From the NCBI GenBank assembly GCA_000380705.1, contig AQYM01000022.1, positions 35,875 to 44,494 of the forward strand: a stretch of DNA of 8,620 bases, read 5' to 3'. The notes below the pieces were generated by a model, which was not told the DNA's origin, did no database searches, and saw only the letters and a list, made by a program, of their open reading frames with translations. Both the position numbers and the translations under genes were made by a program. This DNA comes from Crenarchaeota archaeon SCGC AAA471-B05 (GTDB lineage Archaea; Thermoproteota; Thermoprotei; Gearchaeales; Gearchaeaceae). Of this stretch, positions 1-6,080 are shown one piece after another (within the stretch, counting starts at the first letter, position 1; the number at the start of each line of letters is the position of its first letter).

Positions 1-555
1 AATGAACTTTTTTCAGCTAAAGCTCTGGATATAAAGCTATTAAGTATTCTTATATATTTTGGAATATTTGGGATAATAACCGCTACTGGTTTTGTATTGC
101 ACGAATTGGCCCATAAGTATACAGCAAGATATTATGGGCATTTTGCAGAATTCAGAATGTCTCAACAAGGATTAGCTTTAGCTATATTTATAACAGTTGC
201 TACTTTTGGAAATTTTATTTTTGCAGCACCGGGAGCTACTGTGATAGTTCCAAGGGGAAGTATATTTGGATTTGGTCTAACTAGAAAAGAAAACGGAATC
301 ATAGCAGCTTTAGGTCCAATAACGAATCTTATATTGGCAAAATTTTTCTTCATTTTAACTTTAGCTTTTTCTTCAAATCCTTTAATATCATTTATTGGAA
401 GTTTAGGAGTATTTGTTAATTTATGGTTAGCTGCATTTAATTTAATTCCAATTGGTGTTTTAGACGGTGCCAAAGTTTTAAATTGGAATATTTTGGTATG
501 GGCTTTGCTTACAATACCTTCTTGGGTTTTGGTAATTATAATAATTATAAGCTAA
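1..555 (+). CDS. Site-2 protease family (M50) membrane metalloprotease, 5' end outside the window
   Basis: Intramembrane zinc protease of the archaeal M50/S2P family, expected to cleave membrane-anchored substrates within the bilayer. The frame is open from base 1, so 184 residues are visible and the start lies upstream; the TTG at 97 falls inside the catalytic helix and is not the real start. The zinc motif HELAH gives His34 and His38 with Glu35 as catalytic base. The third ligand is Asp155 in the LDG motif (IPIGVLDGAK), preceded by the GPITNL segment near residues 105-110. Four or five hydrophobic helices surround these motifs. Between them, an AAPGATV segment and the SRKENG-like LTRKENG stretch are typical of archaeal members by recollection. 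Only a short N-terminal piece should be missing. The natural substrate cannot be read from the sequence. The family call is firm. Confidence 0.9.
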   Translation, partial: NELFSAKALDIKLLSILIYFGIFGIITATGFVLHELAHKYTARYYGHFAEFRMSQQGLALAIFITVATFGNFIFAAPGATVIVPRGSIFGFGLTRKENGIIAALGPITNLILAKFFFILTLAFSSNPLISFIGSLGVFVNLWLAAFNLIPIGVLDGAKVLNWNILVWALLTIPSWVLVIIIIIS

Positions 556-581
556 AATAATTCCGTTTTAAAATTTTTAGT

Positions 582-610
582 AATCTCATCCCCGCTCTAA
601 GGACGAGATT
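582..610. terminator. Imperfect hairpin between convergent genes
   Basis: The arms are 582-591 (AATCTCATCC) and 601-610 (GGACGAGATT), pairing over 10 bp with one A-C mismatch and a 9-nt loop, followed by TTTTC. It lies in the 80-bp gap between the stop of the protease gene and the stop of the HAD gene, a natural place for a bidirectional end-of-transcript structure. Archaeal termination mostly relies on T-rich tracts, so the function is inferred. It also resembles the end hairpins of IS200/IS605-type elements, but no transposase or TnpB is present. Confidence 0.4.
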
Positions 611-635
611 TTCGATCTTTTATAATTTTCCTTTT

Positions 636-1331
636 CTATTTTATGAATTTATCTATTTCTAGCAAGGAATTTATTTTAGGACAATCGTATTTTGTTTCTC
701 CTTTCCTATCCAGTAAAATAGCCTTAACTCCTAATGATAAAGGAACCTTTACATCTAAATCGTAGTTGTCTCCTATAATCATAATTTCGTTGGGTTTATA
801 AGAAGTTAATTCTATAGCTTTCTTATATAATCTCACATCAGGTTTTTCAAATCCTATGGAAGCTGTAGTTATAACAATTGAAAAATAATATTCCAAACCT
901 TCCTTTCTTAATCTTTCCTTTCTAAAATCTTCTTCATTTAAAATTGTTTGAGCAATTATCCCTAAGTTCTTTCCTTTCATTAACAAATAATTTAAACATG
1001 GTATTACATCTGGATATACACTGGCACCACTTCTTTTATGCCATTCATTATATAAAATTTCAATCATTTCATCTAAATGTTCTTTTATCCCTAATTCATC
1101 AAAAAGAAAACTATAGTAATCATAAGCTATGTTTTTATTCCATTTATATCTTGCTTTTAAATATTTTCTTTCCCAATAATTTTCAGCAGAATCATAGGCT
1201 CTTTTTACCTCTAAAAAAGAAAAATTATAGTTAAATTCCTTCAAGACTTCATATACTATTGTAGGTAGGTCTTTTTTAATATAAACTAATGTTCCTACAT
1301 GATCAAAATAAATAAATTTTATTTCATCCAT
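636..1331 (-). CDS. HAD-superfamily hydrolase with atypical motif I (DxV)
   Basis: Haloacid dehalogenase-like hydrolase of 231 residues, the usual length for a capped subfamily I member, probably a cytosolic phosphatase of unknown substrate. Motif I is FDHVGTL at residues 9-15, giving nucleophile Asp10, but the usual second acid is Val12. Motif II is IIAQT with Thr129, motif III is Lys163 in FEKPD, and motif IV is IIGDNYDLD with Asp188 and Asp191/193 for magnesium. Residues about 16-100 form a helical cap rich in Tyr, Lys and Glu. DxV variants (FDxVGTL) occur in some HAD groups, and loss of the general acid often means a changed or slower phosphotransfer. The ATG start is supported by a TATA-like box about 24 bases upstream and no room for a leader. 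Divergent from the small membrane protein gene; functional link unknown. Confidence 0.88.
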   Translation of the reverse strand: MDEIKFIYFDHVGTLVYIKKDLPTIVYEVLKEFNYNFSFLEVKRAYDSAENYWERKYLKARYKWNKNIAYDYYSFLFDELGIKEHLDEMIEILYNEWHKRSGASVYPDVIPCLNYLLMKGKNLGIIAQTILNEEDFRKERLRKEGLEYYFSIVITTASIGFEKPDVRLYKKAIELTSYKPNEIMIIGDNYDLDVKVPLSLGVKAILLDRKGETKYDCPKINSLLEIDKFIK

Positions 1332-1343
1332 TATTAGAAACTC

Positions 1344-1359
1344 TTATAAAATATATTTA
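1344..1359. promoter_or_regulatory. Shared TATA-like region for two divergent genes
   Basis: TTATAAAATATATTTA lies in the 52-bp gap between the HAD start (1331, leftward) and the small membrane protein start (1384, rightward). Its centre is about 24 bases from the first and 32 from the second ATG, as expected for an archaeal TATA box serving leaderless or nearly leaderless transcripts. The near-symmetry would let TBP bind in both orientations. Confidence 0.5.
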
Positions 1360-1383
1360 AGCTTTAAGTTTAGAAATATAAAC

Positions 1384-1566
1384 ATGATAAGTGATAGTTT
1401 AAGTATGAATCTATTGATGGTGTCTTCTCTAATTTTCACCAACGTAGATTATTTGCTACTATTACCTTTGATCGTAATTTTAATAATTTTAATAATCCTT
1501 AAGCGTAGGAGAAGAAAGAAAGAGGAAGAAGTTAGGATGAATCCTTTGGATTTTCTCCATGGTTAA
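1384..1566 (+). CDS. Small single-pass membrane protein, unknown function
   Basis: A 60-residue protein I do not recognise. Residues about 20-39 (VDYLLLLPLIVILIILIILK) are a strong transmembrane helix, followed at once by a block of Arg/Lys (RRRRKK) and three Glu, then a short tail ending PLDFLHG. The positive-inside rule places the basic C-terminus in the cytoplasm. The helix plus sharply basic stop-transfer pattern, and a TATA-like box about 32 bases upstream of the ATG, argue that it is a real gene and not chance. It does not show the features of SecG/Sec61-beta or a preprotein translocase subunit that I would look for. Its partner is unknown; the downstream 128-residue gene has its own promoter-like sequence. 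Confidence 0.55.
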   Translation: MISDSLSMNLLMVSSLIFTNVDYLLLLPLIVILIILIILKRRRRKKEEEVRMNPLDFLHG

Positions 1567-1596
1567 ATCATGCTAAGATTTTATTTAAAAAAGTTT

Positions 1597-1618
1597 TATT
1601 TATTTATTTAAAAATTTA
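1597..1618 (+). promoter_or_regulatory. TATA-like promoter of the 128-residue gene
   Basis: A TTTATTTATTTA tract centred about 24 bases before the ATG at 1628, in a purely A/T stretch. There is no Shine-Dalgarno before the ATG, so a leaderless transcript is likely. The tract is low complexity, so the exact box is uncertain. Confidence 0.4.
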
Positions 1619-1627
1619 ATATTTATT

Positions 1628-2014
1628 ATGAGTGAAGTAAAAATAAGATTAAAGGAATATCATAAAGATTTCATTAATTATTTAAAATCTATAAATGCAA
1701 AATATGACTCTTTAACAAATACTTGGATTTTAGATTATTCTAACTTCGAAGAAGTAAAAAACAAGATTAAGGAATTCAATCTTGACAGTAAAGTAGAAAT
1801 TTCTGTTAAAGTTCCAGTTGTTAAGAAGGAAAAATCTCAAGAGGGAAAAATAGTAATGAGATTATCAAGGGATGGTAGATATGCGTTGTTAAGTATAAAT
1901 TTATTAGCATTTAAAGAAGATATTAAGTCATTAATAAGTGGTAAAAAGAAAATTGTTAGATTTAGAGTTCTTCCCTATAGAAGAAAAACTGGCTCTTCAA
2001 AAGGTAAAACTTAG
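1628..2014 (+). CDS. Conserved-looking basic hypothetical protein, 128 residues
   Basis: No family recognised. The N-terminal 55 residues contain YHKDFINYLKSINAKYDSLT followed by an aromatic TWILDY and an amphipathic helix (FEEVKNKIKEF). This spacing recalls the small N-terminal modules of some helicases and recombinases, where a chain position is followed by a W-D...W-x pattern, but the match is only by eye. Residues 75-117 are beta-rich (IVMRLSRDGRYALLSINLLA, then KIVRFRVLP) and the end is a basic tail (YRRKTGSSKGKT). There are no Cys residues, signal peptide or membrane helix, so it should be cytosolic; the net basic character is compatible with nucleic-acid binding, which is inference only. 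It is convergent with nep1, 65 bases apart. Start chosen at the only ATG following a TATA-like tract. Confidence 0.7.
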   Translation: MSEVKIRLKEYHKDFINYLKSINAKYDSLTNTWILDYSNFEEVKNKIKEFNLDSKVEISVKVPVVKKEKSQEGKIVMRLSRDGRYALLSINLLAFKEDIKSLISGKKKIVRFRVLPYRRKTGSSKGKT

Positions 2015-2015
2015 A

Positions 2016-2066
2016 TCAAAGGCCTTCTCTCATCATTTATTCAGAGCTTTGAACCTTTCTCATCTA
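2016..2066 (-). ncRNA. Candidate C/D-box sRNA below nep1 (weak)
   Basis: On the minus strand, directly after the nep1 stop, the order is: a C-like TAGATGA (2066-2060, GATGA core only), a 15-nt spacer, a perfect D' CTGA (2044-2041), 4 nt, a perfect C' ATGATGA (2036-2030), a 10-nt spacer and a D-like TTGA (2019-2016). The D'-C' spacing of 4 nt fits archaeal box C/D RNAs. However, the outer C and D boxes are both imperfect and no convincing terminal stem is visible, so this is a pattern to test and not a firm gene. Confidence 0.22.
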
Positions 2067-2079
2067 TATTTTATTAATT

Positions 2080-2751
2080 TTAAATCAAATTTAAATTCAT
2101 TTCCAGTATTGTTATAATTCTGAAAAGTATTTGGAAAGAATCAAGAACTTTATCTCCTATTCTTATCACTCTCTCAGCATCCTTTAAAATCCACTCATTT
2201 TCGAAATCTCCATGGGGGAAACCTCCTATAATGATTATTTTTTGTTCTAAAATGTCAGCTAAATTTTTTAGATCGGTCTTTTCTCCTTTCTCATGAAAAA
2301 CTATCCAATTCATGTTTGTTTCTTTTATGAAATCCTTTAAACCTATTTCTTTTAATCTAAGTAGTTCTTCGCCTGCATAAATTATTGAACCTTTTTCGTA
2401 TAGCTGTTCAATTAAACCAATAAAGTTGTTATAGTTTTTAGGTATTCTGGTTTTATTGTTCACTTCAATTATTTTGTCTTCAATGGTATGAATAAAAATT
2501 TTACTTAAATTATTTTGCGCTAATATACTATACTGATGAACTAAAAGTAACGAATGAATTATATCAGGTCTCCCTCTTTTCGTAGAATTGGGTAATTTTA
2601 GCATTGCAAAATGATGTTTAGCTCTATCCAATATGATTTTCGAAGGATCTTTGCCCCTTTTGGCTGAATCTGATACTATAGCAGGATGATTAATTATTTC
2701 CTTTGGTATAAGTTCTAAAGAAGATTCCGCTATTAAAAATTCATATTTCAT
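2080..2751 (-). CDS. nep1: rRNA small-subunit pseudouridine N1-methyltransferase Nep1
   Basis: SPOUT-class methyltransferase (Emg1/Nep1 family) that uses SAM to methylate N1 of a pseudouridine in helix 35 of 16S rNA, and aids small-subunit assembly. Its 223 residues match the family length. Diagnostic blocks are DSAKRGKDPSKIILDRAKHH (28-47), the RGRPDIIH motif (59-66) that contacts RNA, TRIPKNYNNFIGLIEQL (101-117), and the SAM-pocket knot segment IGGFPHGDF (175-183). A C-terminal RIGDKVLDSFQILFRI helix closes the trefoil knot. It acts in the cytosol as a homodimer. The ATG is preceded by an A/T-rich TATA-like segment and it is divergent from the DUF1464 gene across 43 bp. No missing key residues are seen. 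This is the most secure informational gene in the window and supports an archaeal source. Confidence 0.96.
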   Translation of the reverse strand: MKYEFLIAESSLELIPKEIINHPAIVSDSAKRGKDPSKIILDRAKHHFAMLKLPNSTKRGRPDIIHSLLLVHQYSILAQNNLSKIFIHTIEDKIIEVNNKTRIPKNYNNFIGLIEQLYEKGSIIYAGEELLRLKEIGLKDFIKETNMNWIVFHEKGEKTDLKNLADILEQKIIIIGGFPHGDFENEWILKDAERVIRIGDKVLDSFQILFRIITILEMNLNLI

Positions 2752-2794
2752 TTAAAAATAAATATCAAACTTTTATTATTAAAAATAAAATGAA
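2752..2794. promoter_or_regulatory. Compact divergent promoter region nep1 / DUF1464
   Basis: A 43-bp gap almost wholly of A and T. TTTTATTATTAAAAATAAAA (2771-2790) is placed correctly for the leftward nep1 start. TTTAAAAATAAATA (2752-2765) may serve the rightward DUF1464 start, although about 36 bases from its ATG. No Shine-Dalgarno is present on either side. Confidence 0.4.
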
Positions 2795-3043
2795 ATGTTA
2801 ACGATTGGAATTGATCCAGGTACAAAAAGCTTTGACATTTGTGGTATAGAAGAAAGGGATTCAAGTATAAACGTAGTAGTTGATGAAAGTATTCCTTCAG
2901 AGGAAGTTGCAAAAGATCCTTTAGTTATTATTGAAATAATAGAGAAAAATAAACCAAATTTAATAGTTGCACCTTCTGGTTATGGTATAGCTTTAAAACA
3001 CATTTCTCAGATGGATGAATTGGATAAAAAATTAGTAAAATAA
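2795..3043 (+). pseudogene. DUF1464 family (predicted butyrate kinase-like), 5' fragment of split gene
   Basis: N-terminal 82 codons of an ASKHA-fold protein of the archaeal DUF1464 family, which is annotated by fold as a predicted butyrate kinase; no activity is established to my knowledge. TIGIDPGTKSFDICG at residues 3-17 is the phosphate-1 motif with Asp7. The following strand and helix (KPNLIVAPSGYG, residues 53-64) are typical of the family. Translation leaves the family after KKLV (codon 81) and stops one codon later at TAA 3041-3043, where foreign DNA begins. The remaining domain lies at 6127-7095 in the same orientation, with codons 52-81 present again there. Joined at the repeat, the two pieces give a continuous 373-residue frame. 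The short product should be inactive, as it lacks the second ASKHA lobe. Confidence 0.88.
2948..3038 (+). repeat. Left copy of perfect 91-bp direct repeat
   Basis: Bases 2948-3038 equal 6127-6217 at every position by reading (offset 3179). The first base outside on each side differs (A/T at 2947/6126, A/C at 3039/6218). The repeat is DUF1464 codons 52-81 plus one base, from NKPNLIV to KKLV, and lies at the left edge of the inserted DNA. Confidence 0.95.
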
Positions 3044-3201
3044 CTAAGTACTATACAGAAGAAGACTGCAAGAGATTATCTGAACCTCAAATTGAAGAAC
3101 TTAGGAATAAGATAAATGAGTTAACCAAAGAAAATGAAGAACTTAAGAATAAGATAAATGAAATAAAAGAGAAGCTTAATTCTATTTTAAAATCATTTTA
3201 A
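3040..3201 (+). pseudogene. 3' end of a coiled-coil gene, 5' part missing
   Basis: From the junction a frame different from DUF1464 runs 53 codons, beginning ITKYYTEEDCKRLSEPQ and ending LNSILKSF then TAA at 3199-3201. There is no ATG, GTG or TTG start, and a stop at 3025-3027 inside the repeat blocks any extension leftward, so it is a decapitated gene end. The middle is a clear heptad coiled coil: EELRNKINELTKEN is followed by EELKNKINEIKEKL, encoded by a 42-bp near-duplication (3094-3119 versus 3136-3161, one difference in 26 bases). This type of tail often makes dimers, but the parent protein is unknown. It marks the point at which the donor DNA was cut. Its stop overlaps the convergent dehydrogenase gene by 20 bases. 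Confidence 0.62.
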
Positions 3202-4381
3202 TAAATTTTTCTTTTTTTAAACCCATCAAATAGAATAAATCATAAAATAAAGCAATCATAAAATAAGCTTTAATAGTTTTAACTTCTAATTTCACTATTT
3301 TATCATCATTCAATGAAGGAATTCCTCTTCCATCTTTATTACTTGTAGATATATAAATATAACCATCTGGTCCTTCAACAACATCCCTTATTCTTCCTAA
3401 AACATTGTTTAAAATTGCATAATGATTAACGACTTTTATTTCTTTAAAATTAATTTCTATTACCCTTAGATGTTTTCCTCTTAAATTAGCTACTAAAAGT
3501 TTATTCTTAAGTTCTGGATATCTATTACCCTTATAAAAGCTAATCCCAGAAGGAGCCCATGTTTCTTCTCCGCTGTCTAAAATAGGATCTTTAAATCTTT
3601 CGTCTTTGGAAATACCTACGACAATAGGCCAGCCATAGTTTGCACCTTTAATTATGAAATTAATTTCATCATGAGCAAAACCCATTTCTCCACTAGGGCC
3701 ATGTTCACTTGCAAACATTAAATCATTATACCAATCAATTCCCTGCGGATTTCTATGACCATAGCTATAAACTGGTGAGTCCTTAAAAGGATTATCAATA
3801 GGGATTGAGCCATCAGAATTTATTCTTAAAATTTTTCCAGCCAAACTATTTATATCTTGAGCCAAGTCTCTTTGAAAAGCATCTCCAGTAGTAATATATA
3901 ATTTATTATCAGGACCAAATTTTATTCTTCCGCCATTATGAATAGAATAAGCTGGAATCTTGTCCAGAAGAATTTCCTGATTAATTAAAGACCAATTTAT
4001 AAATTTATATCTTACAACACGATTCCAAAGTGTTTCTTCTTCATAAGTATAATAAAGATAAATATAAGGAGAATCTGGGAAATTCGGATCTACAGCTATT
4101 CCCAGCAATCCTCCTTCACCTATTTCTTTTACGTTGAGATTTTCGACTTTTATATTAATTAAAGTGTTGTTATAAAAGGCTTTAACGAAACCAGGTCTTT
4201 CTGTGAAAAATAGGATACCGTTTTTAGAAAATGCAATAGCCCAAGGAGTGTCCAAATTTGTGATAATATCGATAACCTCGTAATTTTGAATACTAAAGTT
4301 ATAATTAAAATAAAATAAAATAGAAATAATTATTATAATAAGAAACAGTATTATAAAAAATATTTTATTTAATTTTTTCAC
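3182..4381 (-). CDS. PQQ-dependent aldose sugar dehydrogenase family, membrane-anchored
   Basis: Six-bladed beta-propeller of the soluble glucose dehydrogenase/Asd family (GSDH), which oxidises aldoses using PQQ; an archaeal member from Pyrobaculum aerophilum has been characterised. The 399 residues begin with KK..K and a hydrophobic segment (about 7-26), an N-terminal anchor placing the propeller outside the membrane. Family blocks in order: DTPWAIAFSKNG (44-55), TERPG (60-64), GEGGLLGIAVDPNF (88-101), HNGGRIKFGPDNKLYITTGD (148-167) with the presumed catalytic His148, YGHRNPQGIDW (207-217), EHGPSGEMGFAHDEIN (226-241), GANYGWP (246-252) and RIRDVVEGPDGYIYISTSN (330-348). The start is GTG, overlapping the methionine synthase end by 17 bases, implying co-transcription. 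Residues 367-399 are an unusual Phe/Leu/Ile-rich tail beyond the normal end near KIVKLEVK. Sugar specificity and PQQ supply are unknown. Confidence 0.88.
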   Translation of the reverse strand: MKKLNKIFFIILFLIIIIISILFYFNYNFSIQNYEVIDIITNLDTPWAIAFSKNGILFFTERPGFVKAFYNNTLINIKVENLNVKEIGEGGLLGIAVDPNFPDSPYIYLYYTYEEETLWNRVVRYKFINWSLINQEILLDKIPAYSIHNGGRIKFGPDNKLYITTGDAFQRDLAQDINSLAGKILRINSDGSIPIDNPFKDSPVYSYGHRNPQGIDWYNDLMFASEHGPSGEMGFAHDEINFIIKGANYGWPIVVGISKDERFKDPILDSGEETWAPSGISFYKGNRYPELKNKLLVANLRGKHLRVIEINFKEIKVVNHYAILNNVLGRIRDVVEGPDGYIYISTSNKDGRGIPSLNDDKIVKLEVKTIKAYFMIALFYDLFYLMGLKKEKFIKMILK

Positions 4382-5537
4382 CGTATTTATTTCTTAATAT
4401 TTCTGCTGCGCTTTTCATTGATTTTAATTTTTCAAAGGCTATTTGAGGAGTAGTTATAGGGACTTCAGCAAAAGTACCAAATCCACAATCAGGATTTAAA
4501 TATATTCTATTTGCGTCAAAATATCTCAAAGCTTTTTCAACTTTAGAAACTATCTCTTCAATCTTTTCTATCTCATCTGTTTTGGGATTAACCACACCTA
4601 AACCCAATTCTTTATTTGTTGGATAATCTTTAAAAACATCTATATCTCCTGCTCTTTGTGTTGCAAATTCCAAAACGTATTGGTCTACTTTCATTTCCAA
4701 AAGGAAAGGAAGTAAAGGATAGTAGTCTCCTTTTAATAAAGCTTCTTCTTTCTTACTCCAGTTTCCCCTACAAACATGAACGCCTATTTTTATTCCCGAA
4801 ATTCCTTGTACTGTCTTGTTTAAAATTTCCACAGCAAAATTAAGTTCGTCCCTAGGATTCTCTTTTGCAGTTAAAGCTGCACACATGAAAGTTTGAGTTG
4901 ATAATTCAGGACCATATAATACTTCCATTAAAACAGGTTCATCTAATTGAACAAAGTCCACACCTAATTCTTTTAGAGCAATTATCTCTTCTCTTAATAT
5001 TTTAGCAAATTCTTCAGCCAAATCTTCCTTTTCTTTGTAATATTTATCAGAAATTCCTGGAATCCATGAAGACCTAGTTAACAAATATGGTCCAGGCAAA
5101 GCTATCTTTATTTTTTTCCTCGTATGTTTCTTTAAAAACAAAGCTTCATTTAAAGCTAGGTAATTTTTCTTTCTTATGTAATTTGTAACAACTGGGCTCC
5201 TTATTGCGAAAGCCGGAACATCCAATCTTCTTAACATTTCTTCGAAAGCAAATTTGTCAGATGCAAAATCTATAAATTCGGCTACAGTTTTTAATTCTAC
5301 ACCTTCTATTTTATCTGCTACAAATGAATAAAAGTTATCCCTTCTTTGTTCTCCATCACTTATTATATCTATTCCTGCATCTTCTTGATACTTTATTGCT
5401 ATTAAAACCGCATCATCTGCAATGTTTTCAAATTCTTTATATGAAATCTTACCTTCCCTTTTTTTCTTTAATGCATCAAGAAGCCATTTAGGTCTTGGCC
5501 ATGAACCTACAACTGTTGTAGGAAATAACTTTTCCAT
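4365..5537 (-). CDS. metE: Core methionine synthase (MetE C-terminal-domain type)
   Basis: Stand-alone catalytic half of cobalamin-independent methionine synthase, transferring a methyl group to homocysteine. At 390 residues it is about half the length of bacterial MetE and lacks the N-terminal domain. The zinc site is complete: His254 and Cys256 in GVHVCRGNW, Glu290 in YVLEFAT, and Cys351 in LNPDCGFGT. Other family blocks are TTVVGSWPRP (7-16), SDGEQRRDNF (60-69), ALPGPYLL (146-153) and FVQLDEPVL (195-203). Short archaeal MetE proteins are thought not to use methyl-tetrahydropteroyl-glutamate and may take the methyl from a corrinoid protein or an unknown donor; which applies here cannot be read. 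The ATG has a TATA-like box (5551-5566) about 23 bases upstream, so it may also be transcribed alone. It precedes the aldose dehydrogenase (17-base overlap) and follows the Cys/His unknown (30-bp gap). It is part of the DNA inserted in DUF1464. Confidence 0.92.
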   Translation of the reverse strand: MEKLFPTTVVGSWPRPKWLLDALKKKREGKISYKEFENIADDAVLIAIKYQEDAGIDIISDGEQRRDNFYSFVADKIEGVELKTVAEFIDFASDKFAFEEMLRRLDVPAFAIRSPVVTNYIRKKNYLALNEALFLKKHTRKKIKIALPGPYLLTRSSWIPGISDKYYKEKEDLAEEFAKILREEIIALKELGVDFVQLDEPVLMEVLYGPELSTQTFMCAALTAKENPRDELNFAVEILNKTVQGISGIKIGVHVCRGNWSKKEEALLKGDYYPLLPFLLEMKVDQYVLEFATQRAGDIDVFKDYPTNKELGLGVVNPKTDEIEKIEEIVSKVEKALRYFDANRIYLNPDCGFGTFAEVPITTPQIAFEKLKSMKSAAEILRNKYGEKIK

Positions 5538-5550
5538 ATAAATTTATTGC

Positions 5551-5566
5551 TTAAAAATATATTTAA
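5551..5566 (-). promoter_or_regulatory. TATA-like box of the methionine synthase gene
   Basis: Read on the minus strand, TTAAATATATTTTTAA is centred about 23 bases before the ATG at 5537 and fills the gap to the preceding stop at 5568. With no Shine-Dalgarno, a leaderless start is likely. This allows expression independent of the upstream gene. Confidence 0.45.
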
Positions 5567-5567
5567 G

Positions 5568-6044
5568 TTAAACTCTCTCCCATTTTTTCCAACTACCAAA
5601 TTTTAAATCATATTCAGGACATCCGCGTCTAAAATAAAAATTTTTATCTAATCTTTCAGTATTAACTAAAAATTTATAAAATATATTATCTAAAAAACTT
5701 ACATCTTTTAATATATCTTTAGCTTTTTCTTTAAATTTTATTATGAAACTTAACATATCTTCATTACTTTCAAAATAAATTATTATTATTCCTTTAGTTA
5801 TTATTTTTAAAATACCAAAATCTGTAGAATATTTATAAGTTACATTATTAAAGCCTTCTATTATTTCATCGATAATTTTTATAGCTTTATTAAAATCTTT
5901 GATTGAAGATAAAGGTATTCCTAGCTTCCAACATTTCAAGGAATTCCTATGCTGAATGCCTTTGGTATAATAACTCCAGCATTCTTCACATTTATTTAAC
6001 CAATAAGAATTATGTTTCCCTTTCCACTTTAAAAAATACTCCAC
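5568..6044 (-). CDS. Hypothetical protein with an N-terminal Cys/His cluster
   Basis: 158 residues, family not recognised. The N-terminus has Cys19-x2-Cys22-x9-His32-x5-Cys38 (NKCEECWSYYTKG, then HRNSLKCWKLGIP), a plausible single zinc site. It sits among many aromatic residues (YFLKWK, YWL). The middle (50-130) alternates amphipathic helices and strands with a hydrophobic IIIIYF core and no clear membrane helix. The end is FRRGCPEYDLKFGSWKKWE with a fifth Cys at 142. This suggests a small cytosolic protein, perhaps nucleic-acid or protein binding, but that is inference. The GTG start follows a TATA-like stretch about 28 bases upstream and begins the leftward cluster within the inserted DNA. 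Mobile or viral origin is possible; I see nothing that proves it. Confidence 0.68.
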   Translation of the reverse strand: MEYFLKWKGKHNSYWLNKCEECWSYYTKGIQHRNSLKCWKLGIPLSSIKDFNKAIKIIDEIIEGFNNVTYKYSTDFGILKIITKGIIIIYFESNEDMLSFIIKFKEKAKDILKDVSFLDNIFYKFLVNTERLDKNFYFRRGCPEYDLKFGSWKKWERV

Positions 6045-6060
6045 AAAGAAAATCTTTACT

Positions 6061-6080
6061 ATAAAATATTTATATTTTTA
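6061..6080 (-). promoter_or_regulatory. TATA-like box at the head of the leftward insert cluster
   Basis: An A/T block (ATAAAATATTTATATTTTTA on the plus strand) centred about 28 bases from the GTG at 6044, in the 82-bp space between this start and the right repeat. Being nearly symmetric in composition, it could also drive transcription rightward into the DUF1464 3' fragment. Confidence 0.42.

Noticed and set aside
162..473. Open frame on the minus strand opposite the M50 protease
   Set aside because: It is antisense to a gene with intact HExxH and LDG motifs and has no promoter or family signature.
944..1234. Open frame on the plus strand inside the HAD gene
   Set aside because: Low-complexity peptide antisense to a clear HAD protein.
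2045..2059. tRNA T-loop-like GGTTCAAAGCT on the minus strand
   Set aside because: The flanking bases cannot form a T-stem, and no acceptor or anticodon arm is present.
4658..4843. Open frame on the plus strand inside metE
   Set aside because: Antisense to the zinc-site region of methionine synthase; no independent support.
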